Assembly: GCA_026545225.1 (NCBI GenBank)
Contig: CM048853.1
Coordinates: 17,858,755-17,922,754 of the forward strand
Reading direction: 5' to 3'
DNA length: 64,000 bases
Source: Cornus controversa
Lineage: Eukaryota; Streptophyta; Magnoliopsida; Cornales; Cornaceae
The notes under the pieces are model-generated. The model searched no databases. It saw only the letters and a program-made list of their open reading frames with translations, and was not told where the DNA came from. A program made the translations under genes and the position numbers. Of the stretch, positions 10,936 through 22,693 are shown one piece after another; the stretch's first letter is position 1, and the number at the start of each line of letters is the position of its first letter.

Positions 10936-11310
10936 AAAACTGCGTCTAAGTGACAATGATTGGGTCGATAGACAAAACTGCGTCCATACGACTCCGATCC
11001 TCAATTGGTGTGCCAATAGACAAAACTGCGTTCTATTGACAACACCACTCAAATGGGAAAATGGACAAAACTGCGCCAAAAGTCACCACCTGTGTCAATA
11101 GACAAAACTGCGTCTAAATGACAACATCACTCATATGCGACAATGGACAAAACTGCGCCCAGAGTCACCACCACTTGTCAATAGACAAAATTGCGCCTCA
11201 ATGACAAGGGTCTCCACAATGGATGGGTCAATAGACAAAACTGCATCCACGTGAGACCGATCCTCTAACTGATGTGTCAGTAGACAAAACTGCGTCTCAA
11301 TGACAGCATC
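10936..11310. repeat. Nine irregularly spaced copies of a GACAAAACTGCG core
   Basis: The core (C)AATAGACAAAACTGCG(T/C)C recurs about nine times at intervals of roughly 32-50 bases, near 10937, 10967, 11015, 11060, 11096, 11141, 11179, 11229 and 11278. Spacers alternate between two or three sequence types such as GACAACATCACTCA and GTCACCACC. This makes a higher-order minisatellite. Confidence 0.8.
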
Positions 11311-11870
11311 ACAATGATCATCCCAGGGTCTGCACCCTTCCAAGAATATCACATGTTCCTTCAAGTACTCTATCATGTACCGGAACTCACAACCTCAAGA
11401 GCGGTTTAAACTAATCATCACTATCTCAATGATACACTCATTTATGAGTAAAAGTTGTCATACTCATAACATTCAAATTTCATTTCCTTATTTGTCAAAC
11501 CTCATCGAATCAATTCCACAATCACTTGGACCTGACACGTCGTAAGAGAAGCACTAATCAAAGAAAAATGTCCGGCCTGGCCATTTTCCCTCGTTAGCCC
11601 AACCCCGGCAACGTGCCATACTTGTCCTTCCAACTTCAGTTCCACCACTGTCAATCATGGTTTCCCAACTAGCATGCCATTCTGGCATAGTCCAAAATCC
11701 ATTGCAATACTGCAACACAGCTACATCAATCCTAGACTCATAGTCTAAAAGTTCATCACAGCGTCACGATCCGCTCGAAGCCTAGGTTTGCTAATTTTCA
11801 AAATCAAAATTTCTAGGTGTGACTATATGTCACTACAAGTTGTGCAACGCAAAAATGAAACACTAAAATG

Positions 11871-12505
11871 CAAATACTCAGTCATATGAATGACATATTC
11901 CACATAACATATAACACATAGCATGTTAAATCAAATAAGCACATAAAATGTATGATATGGGATGAAATGCATCTAAACAACCCAATGTCCCAGCCCTCAG
12001 GCTAACACTAGGAAAGTACCCCTGACCACGCATGGTTCCGGTACATCCTCTGCCTGAGCAAGCATGAATGCATGACCCAGTTTCCTCTAGTACTCTTGTA
12101 CACACTAGGATGCCTCAATCCTCATCCTCAAATGAGTTCACAATCATCTCTCATCATTCATTCCAGGTATCCATACCATAGACATGACAATTTACACGTC
12201 ATCTCATAACTCCAATCTATCATATAACTGGACTATTACACCTCGTCCTTAGGTATTCATACCCATGACTTGATACCCAAGGTCTCCAAACCTCATACTC
12301 GAATAGTAATCCAAAAATAATCAAATCCTTCCAATCTAACACGTGGCTTAACCCTTTCCCGTCGTCCATAGGTATTCAAACCCGGTTAAGCTCTAATACC
12401 ATTCTGTTGGTATCAGAGACTTGATCTAACCCTCATAATTCCAAATGTTATCTGAACACCACCCGTCGTCCCTAGGTATTCTAACCTAGAGCTTTGATAC
12501 CATTC
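11871..12505 (-). other. 5' leader of a minus-strand Tekay-like element
   Basis: This stretch runs leftwards from the PBS and has no ORF. On the minus strand it carries the wording typical of these leaders, with PBS-like TGGTAT-AGAGC strings followed by AATACCT-GGACGACGGG, twice (12360-12410 and 12465-12502). A third AATACCTAAGGACGAGG occurs near 12240-12260. The gag gene expected further left is not seen. Confidence 0.5.
12489..12502 (-). promoter_or_regulatory. Primer binding site, initiator tRNA-Met type
   Basis: The minus-strand sequence TGGTATCAAAGCTC lies three bases inside the TGACA end of the LTR at 12506. It differs by one base from the usual TGGTATCAGAGC. Confidence 0.75.
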
Positions 12506-12681
12506 TGTCACGCCCCGATTCCCAAGGTCCGAAAACTGAGGTGTGCACCCCGTGTGATCACCCTCACGCAACAACTACTACCTGATCATACAATTTCAAT
12601 TTCCTATTATTTTCACAAAAATTGGGCATGACCCATTCTAAATAATCAGATCCTGGCATGTTATACCTGCTTTCAATTCAA

Positions 12682-12760
12682 ATGGACACTTCTGGGCACG
12701 TGTCCCCCCAGCATTTATATCTAACAATAAAAATGGACACTTCTGGGCACGTGTCCCCCA
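12682..12760. repeat. Doubled G-box inverted motif in LTR
   Basis: ATGGACACTTCTGGGCACGTG followed by TCCCCC occurs at 12682 and again at 12733, about 51 bases apart. GGACAC and GTGTCC form an inverted pair, and the second half contains the G-box core CACGTG. The same pair occurs at 24102-24181 in the solo LTR, and a single reverse copy at 37639-37670. Confidence 0.75.
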
Positions 12761-15290
12761 GTATTTCTACAACATGCATAATAGGATCAAAAGAATATGT
12801 CTCAGTCCCTGAATGTCCGTCTCATATACATACATCACATGAATAAAATACAACAGAAGAGATTGAATCAACGTAATCACTTCATACATTTAATCCAAAT
12901 GTAGAACATCATCAAATATTTTGGACATAAATTAGACTCTAAGGAATCTAACCACCACCTCTACCATCAGTACCATCAGTTCTTTAACTGACTCCGTAAT
13001 CAGCAATACCTGCAAAAACCTGGGAGGGGGTGAGCTCAAAGGCCCAACAAGGTATGTAAAACCATACTATCACCGCTGCAGCAGGTCGATCCTTACATAT
13101 TCTCAAAAATATACATGCACTTAAATATATCACAATATTTAAAACCATGCTCCTCCTAGCATGCATGAACCCATAATGTATATGGTTACTCTAGCACATA
13201 TGAACATACAAAATCTACTACACATGATTTATGAAAATCATTTACAACATGCTCACAAGCAATAAAAGTCCAACGTCAATATGTCTAGAAAACATATATG
13301 AATAGAAGCATTTACATGAACAATGTAAATCAAATACCACATCACCTACTCAACAAGTAGCAATTTTGATTGCAATGTACATGCATTTAAACAGTATAAC
13401 ATACTTTCCTTCCCACCATAAATATATATATATACACACATATATATATATGTATATATATGTCCTCACATCCCACGTATATATAATATCCATCTATACA
13501 TATATATATATATATACACATATATATATACAAACACCACATATGATCAAATTAGGAACATATGTTAAAATTAACCAACATAACTATAATATACATAGGA
13601 GATAGAGGCAAGAATCAACTTGCCTTAAGTCTCGCTTTCACTGTGCCCGCGCTTGCAAAACGGTCCATTTCCTTGCCCGGTCAAGTCCCGTGTCAAGCCC
13701 ACGCCAACAACCCAAATCATGAGTCCAACTCAAGCTATCTTTGGCCCATTTCCAAATTCAAATCCAACACCAAGCTGCTCCTTCACCATCAGTTGAATCA
13801 TCACTTTCGACACCACTATCTCAAGCCATCCAAGCTCCAAGTATGGCCATCAAGTCATCAATCATGTCCCCCATGGAAATTCCAAATTAGCCGCACACAC
13901 ACCCGCTGCTACACGCCATCATAACCACCTTGGTAGCTATCGAGTGAAGACCTATGATTCAAGTCTCCTTCAGCCACCCCCTTCTTGTCGAGACAATCAC
14001 CCGAAGCCCAACCATGGCAACTACTATGTACCGCCAATAATTGAGAATCCATCTCATTCAAACAACCAATCGAAACCCGCCGAAACTGACCACCACCAAC
14101 CTAACCCACTACCAAGGATTCATCACCATCATCCACACACATATATATGTATATATAATTCACCTTCCTGCCAAACAAATCAAACCCACCATAGGAGCCC
14201 CTTGGGCACTACCATGGATTCAAAGCTATGAGCACTCCTAACCTAGCATAAATGATCCCAAAATAATCATTTTCTAAACCCCAAACCAGCTACTATAGGC
14301 TGCTCAAACTAAATATGCAAGCTGCCGAACCCAATTCTAAAACCCTCCGTTGGACACTCCGAACCCACCAAAATAAGCTGTCCGAACAGCCGTGGAAAAT
14401 GCCACCATCTGCTACTTCAAGCCACCATCATTTGAACCAAATGGGACCCAAAAGCTAGCCACCATTAGCCCCACAAACCCACACTAAAATATCCCCTAAC
14501 CGAGCCATCATCTTGTTGCCAAACAATCCAAAACCAGCCCCTATTTCACTGCCGTCAAACCACCTTCGACACAGCCATCAACCACCAGCCGAGCCCAAAC
14601 GAAACCCACGGCCAAGCCCAGTCGTGAGCACCACTCTCTACCACCGAGAATCTCAACAACCGAATCGAGTATCCGGACCACCATCTTCGGCTTCTCAGCC
14701 CCAGCCATGAAGGACCCAGCTCCACCGTTGGAACTACCATCACTCACCATCTTCTCTAAGGCCAAAAGACCACCAACTCAAACCATACCAGCCCAAAGAG
14801 TCGCCCAAAATAGTCCATCGAGGACCACCACACCGAGCCACCGTCGGACTATCACCACAATTTCTCAGCCATTTGCCACGGAGAACACCCACTTGCTGGA
14901 AGCTACACCCAAAACCAAACCAACCCATAAGCTACATCCATGGAATCCGAAGCTTCCATTTGGAATTGACCCAAGAAATGAAGATCGTTCGAGCGAACAC
15001 CACCCGAGCCACCCCGACGACCACCATCAGTCGCCGTCACCAGCCCATCGGCTAAACCCAGCTGAAACAGCCGAGAACTACCACTGCCGGCACCATCGTT
15101 GTTTGAATCCTCCACCGAATCAGCGAACCCAGCCCACAAACCTCAGGAACGAAACCCTTAATCGATGCCAGCAACTCGCAAGCCAGTCACCACCGCCGTC
15201 CAGGCCGAAGCTCCACCGTGAGCAATCGGCAGCCACAGCCGTCTTCAGCGCCGGATCATTCCCTCTTCCTCTCGGCGTCACCCGATCCCT

Positions 15291-15439
15291 CCTTTCTTCT
15301 CTTTCCCTGATTTCTCTTTCTTCTCTTTTCCTTTTCTTTTCTTTTCTTTCTTTTCTTCTTTTCTTTTTCCTTTTCTTTCTTCTTTTCTCTTTTTCCTTTT
15401 CTTTCTTCTTTTCTCTTTTTCTTTTCTTTTCTCTTTCTC
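15291..15439. repeat. Homopyrimidine tract in LTR
   Basis: About 150 bases of nearly pure C and T, built from TTTTC and TTTCTTC units, so the transcribed (minus) strand is homopurine. A shorter counterpart lies at 27506-27618 in the related solo LTR. Lys/Glu/Arg-rich reading frames here are artefacts of this composition. Confidence 0.85.
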
Positions 15440-15907
15440 GGCTGAAGCTTCTCTCTATTAAATGAGGTCCACTCATTTTCTTATTCTCCAAGCCACATAT
15501 TTTACATACATATATTATACATATATATGCATATATATCTATTTAACACTACATCAAATAAACATAAGTGTATCCACATACCATATACACACTTACACCC
15601 ATACTCCTATACGTATATATGCCCATACATATACACACTTTTATGTGTATATATAATAATGTATATACTTAATAGATATATTTATAATTTAATATAAATA
15701 TATTCCACATATATATATATATATATACACGCATCCTCCGGCATTACTATAATTCCACGTACAAAATTTTCTCCATCTCTCTATATATATATATAATTCC
15801 ACATGTATATATGTATATAACGTCCTTCCGAATTTAATTTGTTCGAAAAAAATCAATCTGGTTCAAAAATCATCCGGGACCGGTCAAAATAAATTCCGGT
15901 CCTTACA

Positions 15908-16351
15908 GATACTACTTCGCAAGCATCTTGATTATGCGAAGTACTTCGATCGTGCGAAAGTTAGGTTTCGCACAATCGAAATTTTGATTGTGCGAAATGC
16001 ACTTTTCGATTAATCGAAAAGTTGTAGGTCTGGATTGTGAGGAACATGCAGATGTGGCTTGAAACGGGGCCCGTTGAGCTTGGTTGAGATTGAGTTATGT
16101 GTATTTATATGCAACAATTGAGTTGAGCTTCTGCAATAAATGAGTGTAATGAGGGTTCATTGGGTTTAATGGATAGTTAACCTCCAGTCTTCTGGGAGTG
16201 GGAAAACTGGGCGTTATGGCAAAGTATCAGAAATGGATACTATCGCATGAGCGTGGTTGAGATAGTTCATGGAGTTGAGTGAACGAGTTCACACTCAGGA
16301 TTCGGGGTCGGTCCGGGGAAGTCTTGACGGTCCGAATTCTAGGGCATGACA
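15908..16351 (+). repeat. 3' end of a plus-strand Tekay-like LTR
   Basis: The segment ends CTAGGGCATGACA and is followed by a PBS. Its left part is cut off by the minus-strand LTR. It contains the TTTCGATTGTGCGAAA palindromic block (15914-16022). Confidence 0.75.
15914..16022. repeat. TTTCGATTGTGCGAAA palindromic block (LTR copy)
   Basis: TTCGCACAATCGAAA and its complement, plus shortened forms (ACTTCGATCGTGCGAAAG, TTTTCGATTAATCGAAAA), alternate in both orientations over about 100 bases. A block built from the same word lies at 62258-62340 in an Athila-like LTR. Confidence 0.8.
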
Positions 16352-16575
16352 GAATGGTATCAGAGCTTAACCGGGTTTGAATACCTACGGACGACGGAAA
16401 ATGGTTAAGCCACGTATTGGATTGAAGGACATCAATGATTCATGGGATTTTGAAATTGAGGTTCTGACCTAGATTTGAGGTTTTGAGTGTAAGCTAAGAC
16501 TAAGTACATATTGCATGGGAAATTCTTATGTGCTTAATTGTTTACATAACATGCTATTTGTGAAGTGCTTTAGTA
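16352..16575 (+). other. PBS and leader fragment of the plus-strand Tekay-like element
   Basis: TGGTATCAGAGC at 16355-16366 is an exact initiator-Met primer site three bases after the LTR. About 210 bases of non-coding leader follow (AATACCTACGGACGACGG and so on), cut off by the truncated Athila-like LTR at 16576. Confidence 0.75.
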
Positions 16576-16990
16576 GACCCACTAGAAGTTCGATTCACAG
16601 AATTTTTGTGAAATACAAAAGTGTGCAGAATCGAATTGTGTTCAACCCAATTCTCGTCTGTTTTCCAAAACGGGATTAAGACTGTATTAAACGCAGATTT
16701 GGGCTTCAGGCCCGAAACCTTCTTAAGTAACTGTAATTCTTTTGGACCTCTTCCATGGGCTGATTTGAGCTTAAATAAATGGTTGAATGGTTCCCTTTGA
16801 TGTAGGCTTCATCTAACCATCTTGGATGTCTTCTTTAAAAGCCCAAAATCATGGTTTTAACTAAAATAATCATTAAGGCCCTGAAAATAAAGAAAAAACT
16901 AAATAAAGTAAAATAAAAAAATAATCTATCACTAAGAGAATAAAATACATAAGTTAAGCGGCTAGAATGCATAACATTCAACGCCTATCA
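16576..16990 (-). repeat. Truncated 3' LTR of Athila-like element 2
   Basis: It matches the first part of the LTR at 28744-30246. It starts (minus strand) TGATAGGCGTTGAATG at 16990 and breaks off at about 16576, inside GACCCACTAGAAG. Confidence 0.85.
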
Positions 16991-18600
16991 CAACCCCAAA
17001 CTTACATATTGTTAGTCCCATAGCAATAGAATAAAATAAAACTAAAACAAAGAAACTTCTAAACATTAACTAAACTACCTAACTCCACTTTCGTGGGAGA
17101 AATGATTGCATTTAGTATATGCAACAAGCCTTTAAACCCCTGGGTTCCCCCTAGTGGATGAGTATAGTCTCGTGAGGGTTTCCAGAAATGTTACCCACAA
17201 ACATTCAAAATTATGTTTCAACATTAATCAAGAAGAAGATTACAATACATAGTTATAAACTTGCATTCAAAAATAATTTCAAACTTTCAAATTCCACAAT
17301 TCAAAGCAATGGTCCCCACACATAATTCACATCAACATATCTCAAAGCAACCAACTCTAGCTCCCTCATGAAAAGTGAACTAACGGTCCTCTCATGTAGC
17401 ATAACCAAGCTCTGAATATATTAAGGTACATACCCTTTCAACTCACTAGTTCCCCTTATTGAAATCATACTTCCAAACATGAATACATGACTTTTTATCA
17501 TGTTTTTTTTTATTCAATTGCTTTATTGGTTGTGCAATGTCTTGATTTATTAAGCTTTCTGAAAGATCCATGTAGCAAGCTTTCAGTCAGTGACTCCCAA
17601 ACCAGATGGTTTTAGGGCACTAGGCTTAAAGATACCCCGAAAAACCTAATTACTCAAATCAGTAAGGCTACAAATCAAGACAACCAATGCTCATCGTTTC
17701 TCACCCTTTCATTTTTGACGCGAACATTCCGTACTTCTTGAGGCATAGAGGCCCGATTACTTATGAAAAGCATCAAATTGATTTGCTATTCAACATATAT
17801 TTCTTTTTTTTTTTCTTTCCCTTCTTTTTTTTCTTTTTTTTTTTCATTGAAGTCAAGTAAAACACATCATCGGTACTCATTCTCAAGAGATACTAATTAA
17901 TATCAAGCATATGTAACACAATAACTCAGAGCCATAGTTTATACCTCACAAGACTATGCTAATGTGTCTGTGCATGTGAGGAAACAAAATCTAATTACTC
18001 CAAAGCATGTCAATGCAAACCATGATTAAAATCACATAATTTAAACCATAATTTTCAAAAATTTAAAATATACCCAAAAATTGTAAGTTATGCACCTACA
18101 TAAGATACTAATCCCTTGAATAACGTAAAAACATTCTATCTAAAAATAAAACAAAAGAAAATAAAATGAATAAACTAAGAAAATAAAATAAACAAAAATT
18201 CTAACAAGAAGAATTTCACAAAAATTTCCCCCATATGCAATAAAGCACATAAATAAGGCATCGCTTCACCCCCAAACTTAAACTGTACATTGTCCTCCAT
18301 GAACACCCAATTAAAGCATAGAAAAGAGTAAGAACGATATTACCAGGACCATGGAGTCGTGGTAAGAAAATAGAGCACACCAATTGCATGAAGGCAATGC
18401 ATGCACTCCCCCAAACTTGGACGTTACAACCTTGCAAAACAAACCACTATACCCCAAAGATCAAATGAAATAGTATGGGTAAAAATAAATATGAAAGAGA
18501 AAATTCCTAAAAATAAATAAATTTTTTTTTAATAATAAAAATCTAACTACGGAAAGAAAAATAAAACTAAAAATAAAATAAAATACAAAAGAGAGTTACC
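16991..18600 (-). other. 3' non-coding region of Athila-like element 2
   Basis: No gene is visible in this stretch. It begins with a degenerate polypurine tract next to the LTR (16993-17003). It holds the conserved block and hairpin (17560-17775), two more AAGTTTGGGGG-type motifs (18268-18280 and 18406-18418), one with the conserved ACATTGTCCTC beside it, and A-rich runs around 18490-18590. Confidence 0.7.
17596..17617 (-). ncRNA. Conserved hairpin, element 2 copy
   Basis: The minus-strand RNA has CCC-U-AAA-A-CC pairing with GG-UUU-GGG around AUCU. One base at the edge of the stem differs from element 1 (A for G) without loss of pairing. Confidence 0.45.
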
Positions 18601-18606
18601 CTCCAT

Positions 18607-19830
18607 TCAAGGATGTGGTGGTGACTGAGCATCCGGATCCAAGTTGGCCTGGCGCATTAGTGCACGCAGTATCCTCCTCATCTCTAGTTGATCCTGGTGA
18701 GTCTCACGAAAGTGATCCGCCATCTCAGTCCTCATAGCTCCAAACTGTGTGGAAACCTCTGGCTGTAGGGTGCCAAACTGGACAGTCAACCCAACAATTT
18801 GTCCCTCTAAATAATGATAATCATGGCCACCAGCATGTGCATGTACCTCCTCTTCTTCTGCTTCCATCTCCTCTGGATCTTTCACCGGTGGTGGTATATC
18901 TACAGGTTCCCCTCCCTGAGCCAATCGAGAGACTTCACTTGGTACAGCTATGACTCTTTGGTGCATATGAGATCGGCTCAAATTTTAGTCATGTGTGCCA
19001 TAATGAATATCACATGGAAAGGCAAGCTCGTCCTCATGGACTACATACCCCTGTGCAATAAGCAACTGATGAATGATAGTAGGGAATGGAGACTTCCAGT
19101 CACTTGCACTGTCCGGTGCCTTGGCCATAACTTTGGAATAGAACTTTTTAACCTAGCCCCAGATAATCTGTGGGAATGACAGCCAACTACCAAAATGTAT
19201 GGCATATAAGGCTCTAAGGAACTCTTGACGTCTCTCAGTTTTATGTCCAATGAGACATATATTCTTGAGCAAAACAGCATCAAGGAACCATAAATGATTT
19301 GACATAGAAGACTTGGAAGTTGCATTCCGCTTTGGTCTGGAGAATTTGTTAGCACACAAACGTGCAACCAAATTACCCACTGACAAATCATCGGGTAGAG
19401 GAGTATAGATATTAGTCAAATTATTTGGGCACTCATGAGGATAGTCCATGGCAATAGCAATGGATGACATTTCAATCTAAACTAATGTTCCATCTATTGA
19501 AGAAATAAGCACATCCCGCTCATCAAGTTTCGGCATTAAGTTCTGATAAAATACCTTAACAAGCCTCGGGTAGATAGTAGTAGAAAGTGAAACAAAAATT
19601 GATGCTGACCGACGACGACGGATGTCATAAATCCCCCATCGTGTCTCAGGAAACATACCATAAAGTTCGGCTATGTCAAACATTGTTTCAAAATTCAAGG
19701 CCCTTGGATGCCATCGCTCATGAATACCATCTCGGCGAGATCTTGAAGAACCGGATGTTGGATCATGCCTTGCTCGGTGAGGATTGCATGAGCTTAAAGC
19801 ACCTTGGTGACTTGCTCTCTTTGGTGCCAT
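18607..19830 (-). pseudogene. env-like ORF of Athila-like element 2 (putative plant transposon protein type)
   Basis: It starts MAPKRASHQGALSS at 19830 with a basic N-terminus. A region typical of the third ORF of Athila-like elements follows (FETMFDIAELYGMFPETRW, then VLISSIDGTLV near 19480). I associate this with the Pfam putative plant transposon protein family (Transposase_32) from memory of its pattern. A stop at about 19474-19476 and several between 19150 and 18985 break the frame. The last part is open: an acidic Pro-rich linker and a helical end (QFGAMRTEMADHFRETHQDQ) finishing LDPDAQSPPHP at 18607. Its function is unknown. The usual name env-like reflects position only, and I see no clear membrane segment in the readable parts. 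Confidence 0.65.
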
Positions 19831-20719
19831 AGAAATAGAAAAAGTTTGGTTGAGGAATTAAATCAAACACTTGGCGTGCATAATAAAAGTTTATCCTTCA
19901 ACCTCCTCTTTTCGACAATTTTTTCACCCAAATTGAACAATTGAATCCACCAATTATATCCCCCAAACTTGGTCTTCAAAATCCCTCAAAAAGAATTGCA
20001 CAATTTTGCCAAAGAAAAACTTCACTTACTTTGATGTAGAACTTGAAAAAGTGAGAGTTTCTCTGAGAACTAGTGAGGATCAATCTAGTTTTGATGTTGA
20101 TGTTGATGATGATCAATGTTAAATACTTGTTTGAGAATCATCAATTGAAGAAAATAAATTCCCGGTTCAAGTAGGAGTCAAATTGGAGCTCAAAGAGGTT
20201 AAGGAAGCAAGTAATAGCATTAAAATAGGAGAAGGGCTCCTTAAATAGCAAGAATTTTTGGGCAGCCCAAAAAAAAGGCTTGGGCGATCGATCCCCCTTG
20301 GGGTGGATGATCGATTGCCCAATTTCTTGTGGGTTTACCTTGAAAAAATCAAGGGGCGATCAATCCCCCTCAATTGGGGCGATCCATCCCGCTTTTGATG
20401 GCCTGTTTGACCATCCATCGCCCAAGGTCGACCGGGACTTGTATTTTTGGAGTCTCCATTGCCCAAGGTGGACCGAGAGCACATTTTTCACCTGTCTTGA
20501 GTCCAAATACCTTGCTACACCTTTTGGCATCCTCCGGAAGCAACTTATACATGAAAAACTTGAAGAAAACACATTAAAACGCAACTAGAATTGAAAGAAA
20601 TCTTAAGAAAACTAAAACTAAAAATCAAAATCAAAGAGAACTAAAGAAATTAAAGGATAGCAATACATCCAAATCCTACAATTTAACATCTGTAGGAGAC
20701 GATCAACTCTCTGAAGGGA
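19831..20719 (-). other. Spacer between integrase and env-like ORF, with palindromic block
   Basis: This is non-coding. It holds an AAGTTTGGGGG-type motif (19959-19970), AT-rich sequence, the GATCGATCGCC block (20280-20477), and a segment (20430-20590) that matches 2630-2780 of element 1. Confidence 0.6.
20280..20477 (-). repeat. GATCGATCGCC palindromic block, element 2 copy
   Basis: GGGCGATCGATCCCCC, GATGATCGATTGCCC, GGGCGATCAATCCCCC, CCATCGCCCAAGGTCGACC and similar strings are repeated over 200 bases. It is more mutated than the block at 2721-2930 (GATCAATC and GATCCATC variants, as expected from C-to-T change at CpG). Confidence 0.75.
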
Positions 20720-22114
20720 TTAAGTCAGATAGACAGGATCCGTCAAGTCAACGGACTTTACATCTCCTCTTGGCACAAATCCTTCTACACAATGCTTCAA
20801 CCTTTGCCCATTGACTTTCATCAAAGTATTATCTCGAAAGCTTCAAATTTCCATAGCACCGTGACAAAAAATTTAAATCACCTGGAATGGTCCATCCCAC
20901 CTTGAACGCAATTTTTCGAGAAATAACCGGAGCTTTGAATTTAAGAGCCACACTTTATCACCTGGAGAGAAGGACTTCCGTGATATATGTCGATCATAGA
21001 ACGCCTTCATCCTCTCTTTGCAAATTCATAAAATTTCATAAGCATCATGTCTGAATTCTTCTAATTCATTCAATTGCAACTTTCTCTCTTCTCCAGCTCT
21101 TTTTGCATCGAAATTAAATTTTTGGATTGCCCAGAGTGCTCGATCTCTACTGGAAGATGACATGCTTTCCCATACACCAACCGATATAGTGACATACCGA
21201 TAGGAGTCTTGTAAGAAATTTGATATGCCCATAGTGCCTCACTAAATCATAATGACCAATCTCTTCTATCCGGTCTCACTGTCTTTTTGAGAATATGCTT
21301 AATTTCTCGATTGGACAGCTCTACTTGCCCACTTGTCTGAGGATGGTAAGGTGTTGCCACCTTATGTGTCATTGAATATTTAGTAAGCAAACCTCTCAAG
21401 AATTTATTAAAAAAATGAGAACCACCATCACTGATCAAGGCTCGAGGAATTCTGAATCGACTAAGAATATTCTCATGCATGAACTTGATTACCACCTTGT
21501 GATCATTGGTTTGAGGTGCAATGGTCTCCACCCATTTGGAGACATAATCCACACCAACTAGAATATACTCGTAGGCAAAAGAGGGTGGAACCCATGAAAT
21601 CAATTCCCCAAACATCAAAAATTTTAACCACCAGAATGAGGCTCATTGGCATCATATCTCGCCTCGACATTGAACCCAATCTTTGACAGCGATCACAAGT
21701 TTTACAAAAAACATATGCATCATGAAATAGAGAAGGCCAAAAAAATTCACATTGAAGTACCTTTGCTGCTGTCTTCCTTGCACTGAAGTGGCCTCCAAAT
21801 GCTAATAAGTGGCAGAACTTGAGAATATCTTAAAACTCATGGTCTGGGACACACCGCTAAATAATCTGATCTAGACAATATTTAAATAGCTCTGGATCCT
21901 CCCAAAAGTAATGATGAACTTTAGAGAAGAATCTATCACGTTCTTGCTTAGTCCAGTCTCGTGACACTTTTCCCGTGGCTAAATAATTCACAATATCTGC
22001 ATACCATGGTGTGGAGTTCTCGGATACTCCAAATAATTGCTCACCCCGAAGTGTTTTGGATGGTATAGTAGATACAAAATTGACCACAATAGTAGAAAAT
22101 TGATCTTCGGACAC
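20720..22114 (-). pseudogene. pol: Integrase of Athila-like element 2 (frameshifted)
   Basis: This is the integrase that would join cDNA to host DNA. The N-terminal zinc-binding part is represented by DIVNYLATGKV and HHYFWEDPELFKYCLDQII (21857-22114). The core follows with the catalytic Asp in [11 protein letters not shown], the second in ISDGGSHFF and the Glu in [18 protein letters not shown] (21247-21618). The C-terminal part reads [29 protein letters not shown] (21026-21232), then GDKVWLLNSKLRLF and a final VDLTDPVYLT with TAA at 20720-20722. The pieces lie in different frames with stops between them. RT and RNase H, expected between protease and this gene, are absent: the protease frame ends only about ten bases upstream of the integrase piece. 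Confidence 0.85.
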
Positions 22115-22126
22115 CTTCTTTTCCTT

Positions 22127-22693
22127 CTATTTTCTGTGCACCTTTGTTTCCTCTGTAGATTCAGACACCTCCGCAGCATCCATAAAGAAGACATCAGTCT
22201 GATCTAGAGGATTCTCAACAGCATTGAAAATATTAAGCTTAACCTTCATGTTGCCAAATGAGATATCCATGATCCCCGACCTATAATTTATGCAAGCATC
22301 AACAGTAGCTAAAAAAGGTCGACCAAGGATCACTGGAATGTTCCTCTTTGGATTATGAACCGGCTCAATGTCAAGTACAATAAAATTAATAGGAAAGTAG
22401 AACTTGTCCACTTTAATGAGCACATCTTCAATAATTCCTCGAGGTTGCTTTGTTGATCTGTCTGCAAATTGCAATACCACTGGGGTAGACTTCAATTCTC
22501 CCAAGCCCAATTGTAAGTACACTGAATAGGGTAGTAAATTCACACTTGCACCCAAATCAAGAAGAGCTTTATCAACATGGTGCTCCCCGATAATGCATGA
22601 GATAGTTGGGGCACTAGGATCTCTGTACTTGGGAGGAGTGCACTGCTGAATTATAGAACTTACTTGTTGTGGTAGTATCACTTTCTTTGGCAC
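22127..22693 (-). pseudogene. Aspartic protease of Athila-like element 2
   Basis: The active-site motif LLDLGASVNLLPYSVY is clear. The DLGAS form, rather than DTGAS, is common in the Athila group. A flap-like region and the ILGRPFLATVDACI motif of retroviral-type proteases follow. It is in the same frame as gag but separated from it by a TAG at about 22714, where the sibling frame reads through. Its job would be to mature Gag-Pol. The frame ends abruptly (ETKVHRK) at a deletion that removed RT and RNase H. Confidence 0.85.

Larger units (their letters stand above)
9744..11870 (-). repeat. LTR-like non-coding block of unassigned family
   Basis: It begins TGAAATACCCCTC where the TRIM array is cut, and holds no ORF with coding character. 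Its make-up (an AAAGTGGGTTAAACCTACGAG-type tract near 10120, then arrays of short repeats) resembles the minus-strand Tekay-type LTRs in this window. I cannot see a second copy or a certain right end, so family and orientation are tentative. The right limit given is where leader-like sequence of the next element seems to start. Confidence 0.35.
12506..15907 (-). repeat. 5' LTR of a Tekay-like element (3402 bp)
   Basis: On the minus strand it starts TGTAAGGACCGGAATT and ends GGGGCGTGACA, next to a PBS. It is the same family as the solo LTR at 23925-28016. From its 5' end it holds an AT-rich promoter-like zone with TATATA runs (about 15480-15830), a homopurine tract (15291-15439 in the other strand), a C/A-rich stretch (13620-15280) whose reading frames are Pro/His/Thr-rich and not credible, AT microsatellites (13420-13540), and a doubled GGACAC-CACGTGTCC motif (12682-12760). 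It is inserted in another Tekay-like LTR that resumes at 15908. Confidence 0.82.

Noticed and set aside
10671..11310. Regularly spaced repeats considered as a CRISPR array
   Set aside because: Plant retrotransposon context, degenerate core, and spacers that repeat among themselves. There are no cas genes.
14707..15465. Long Pro/His/Thr-rich frame, with counterparts at 27216-27836
   Set aside because: It lies in the C/A-rich zone of an LTR. Composition alone keeps frames open on both strands, and no domain is visible.
15120..15491. Lys/Glu/Arg-rich frame, and a similar one at 27117-27629
   Set aside because: It is a translation of the homopurine tract. Low complexity with no conserved start.
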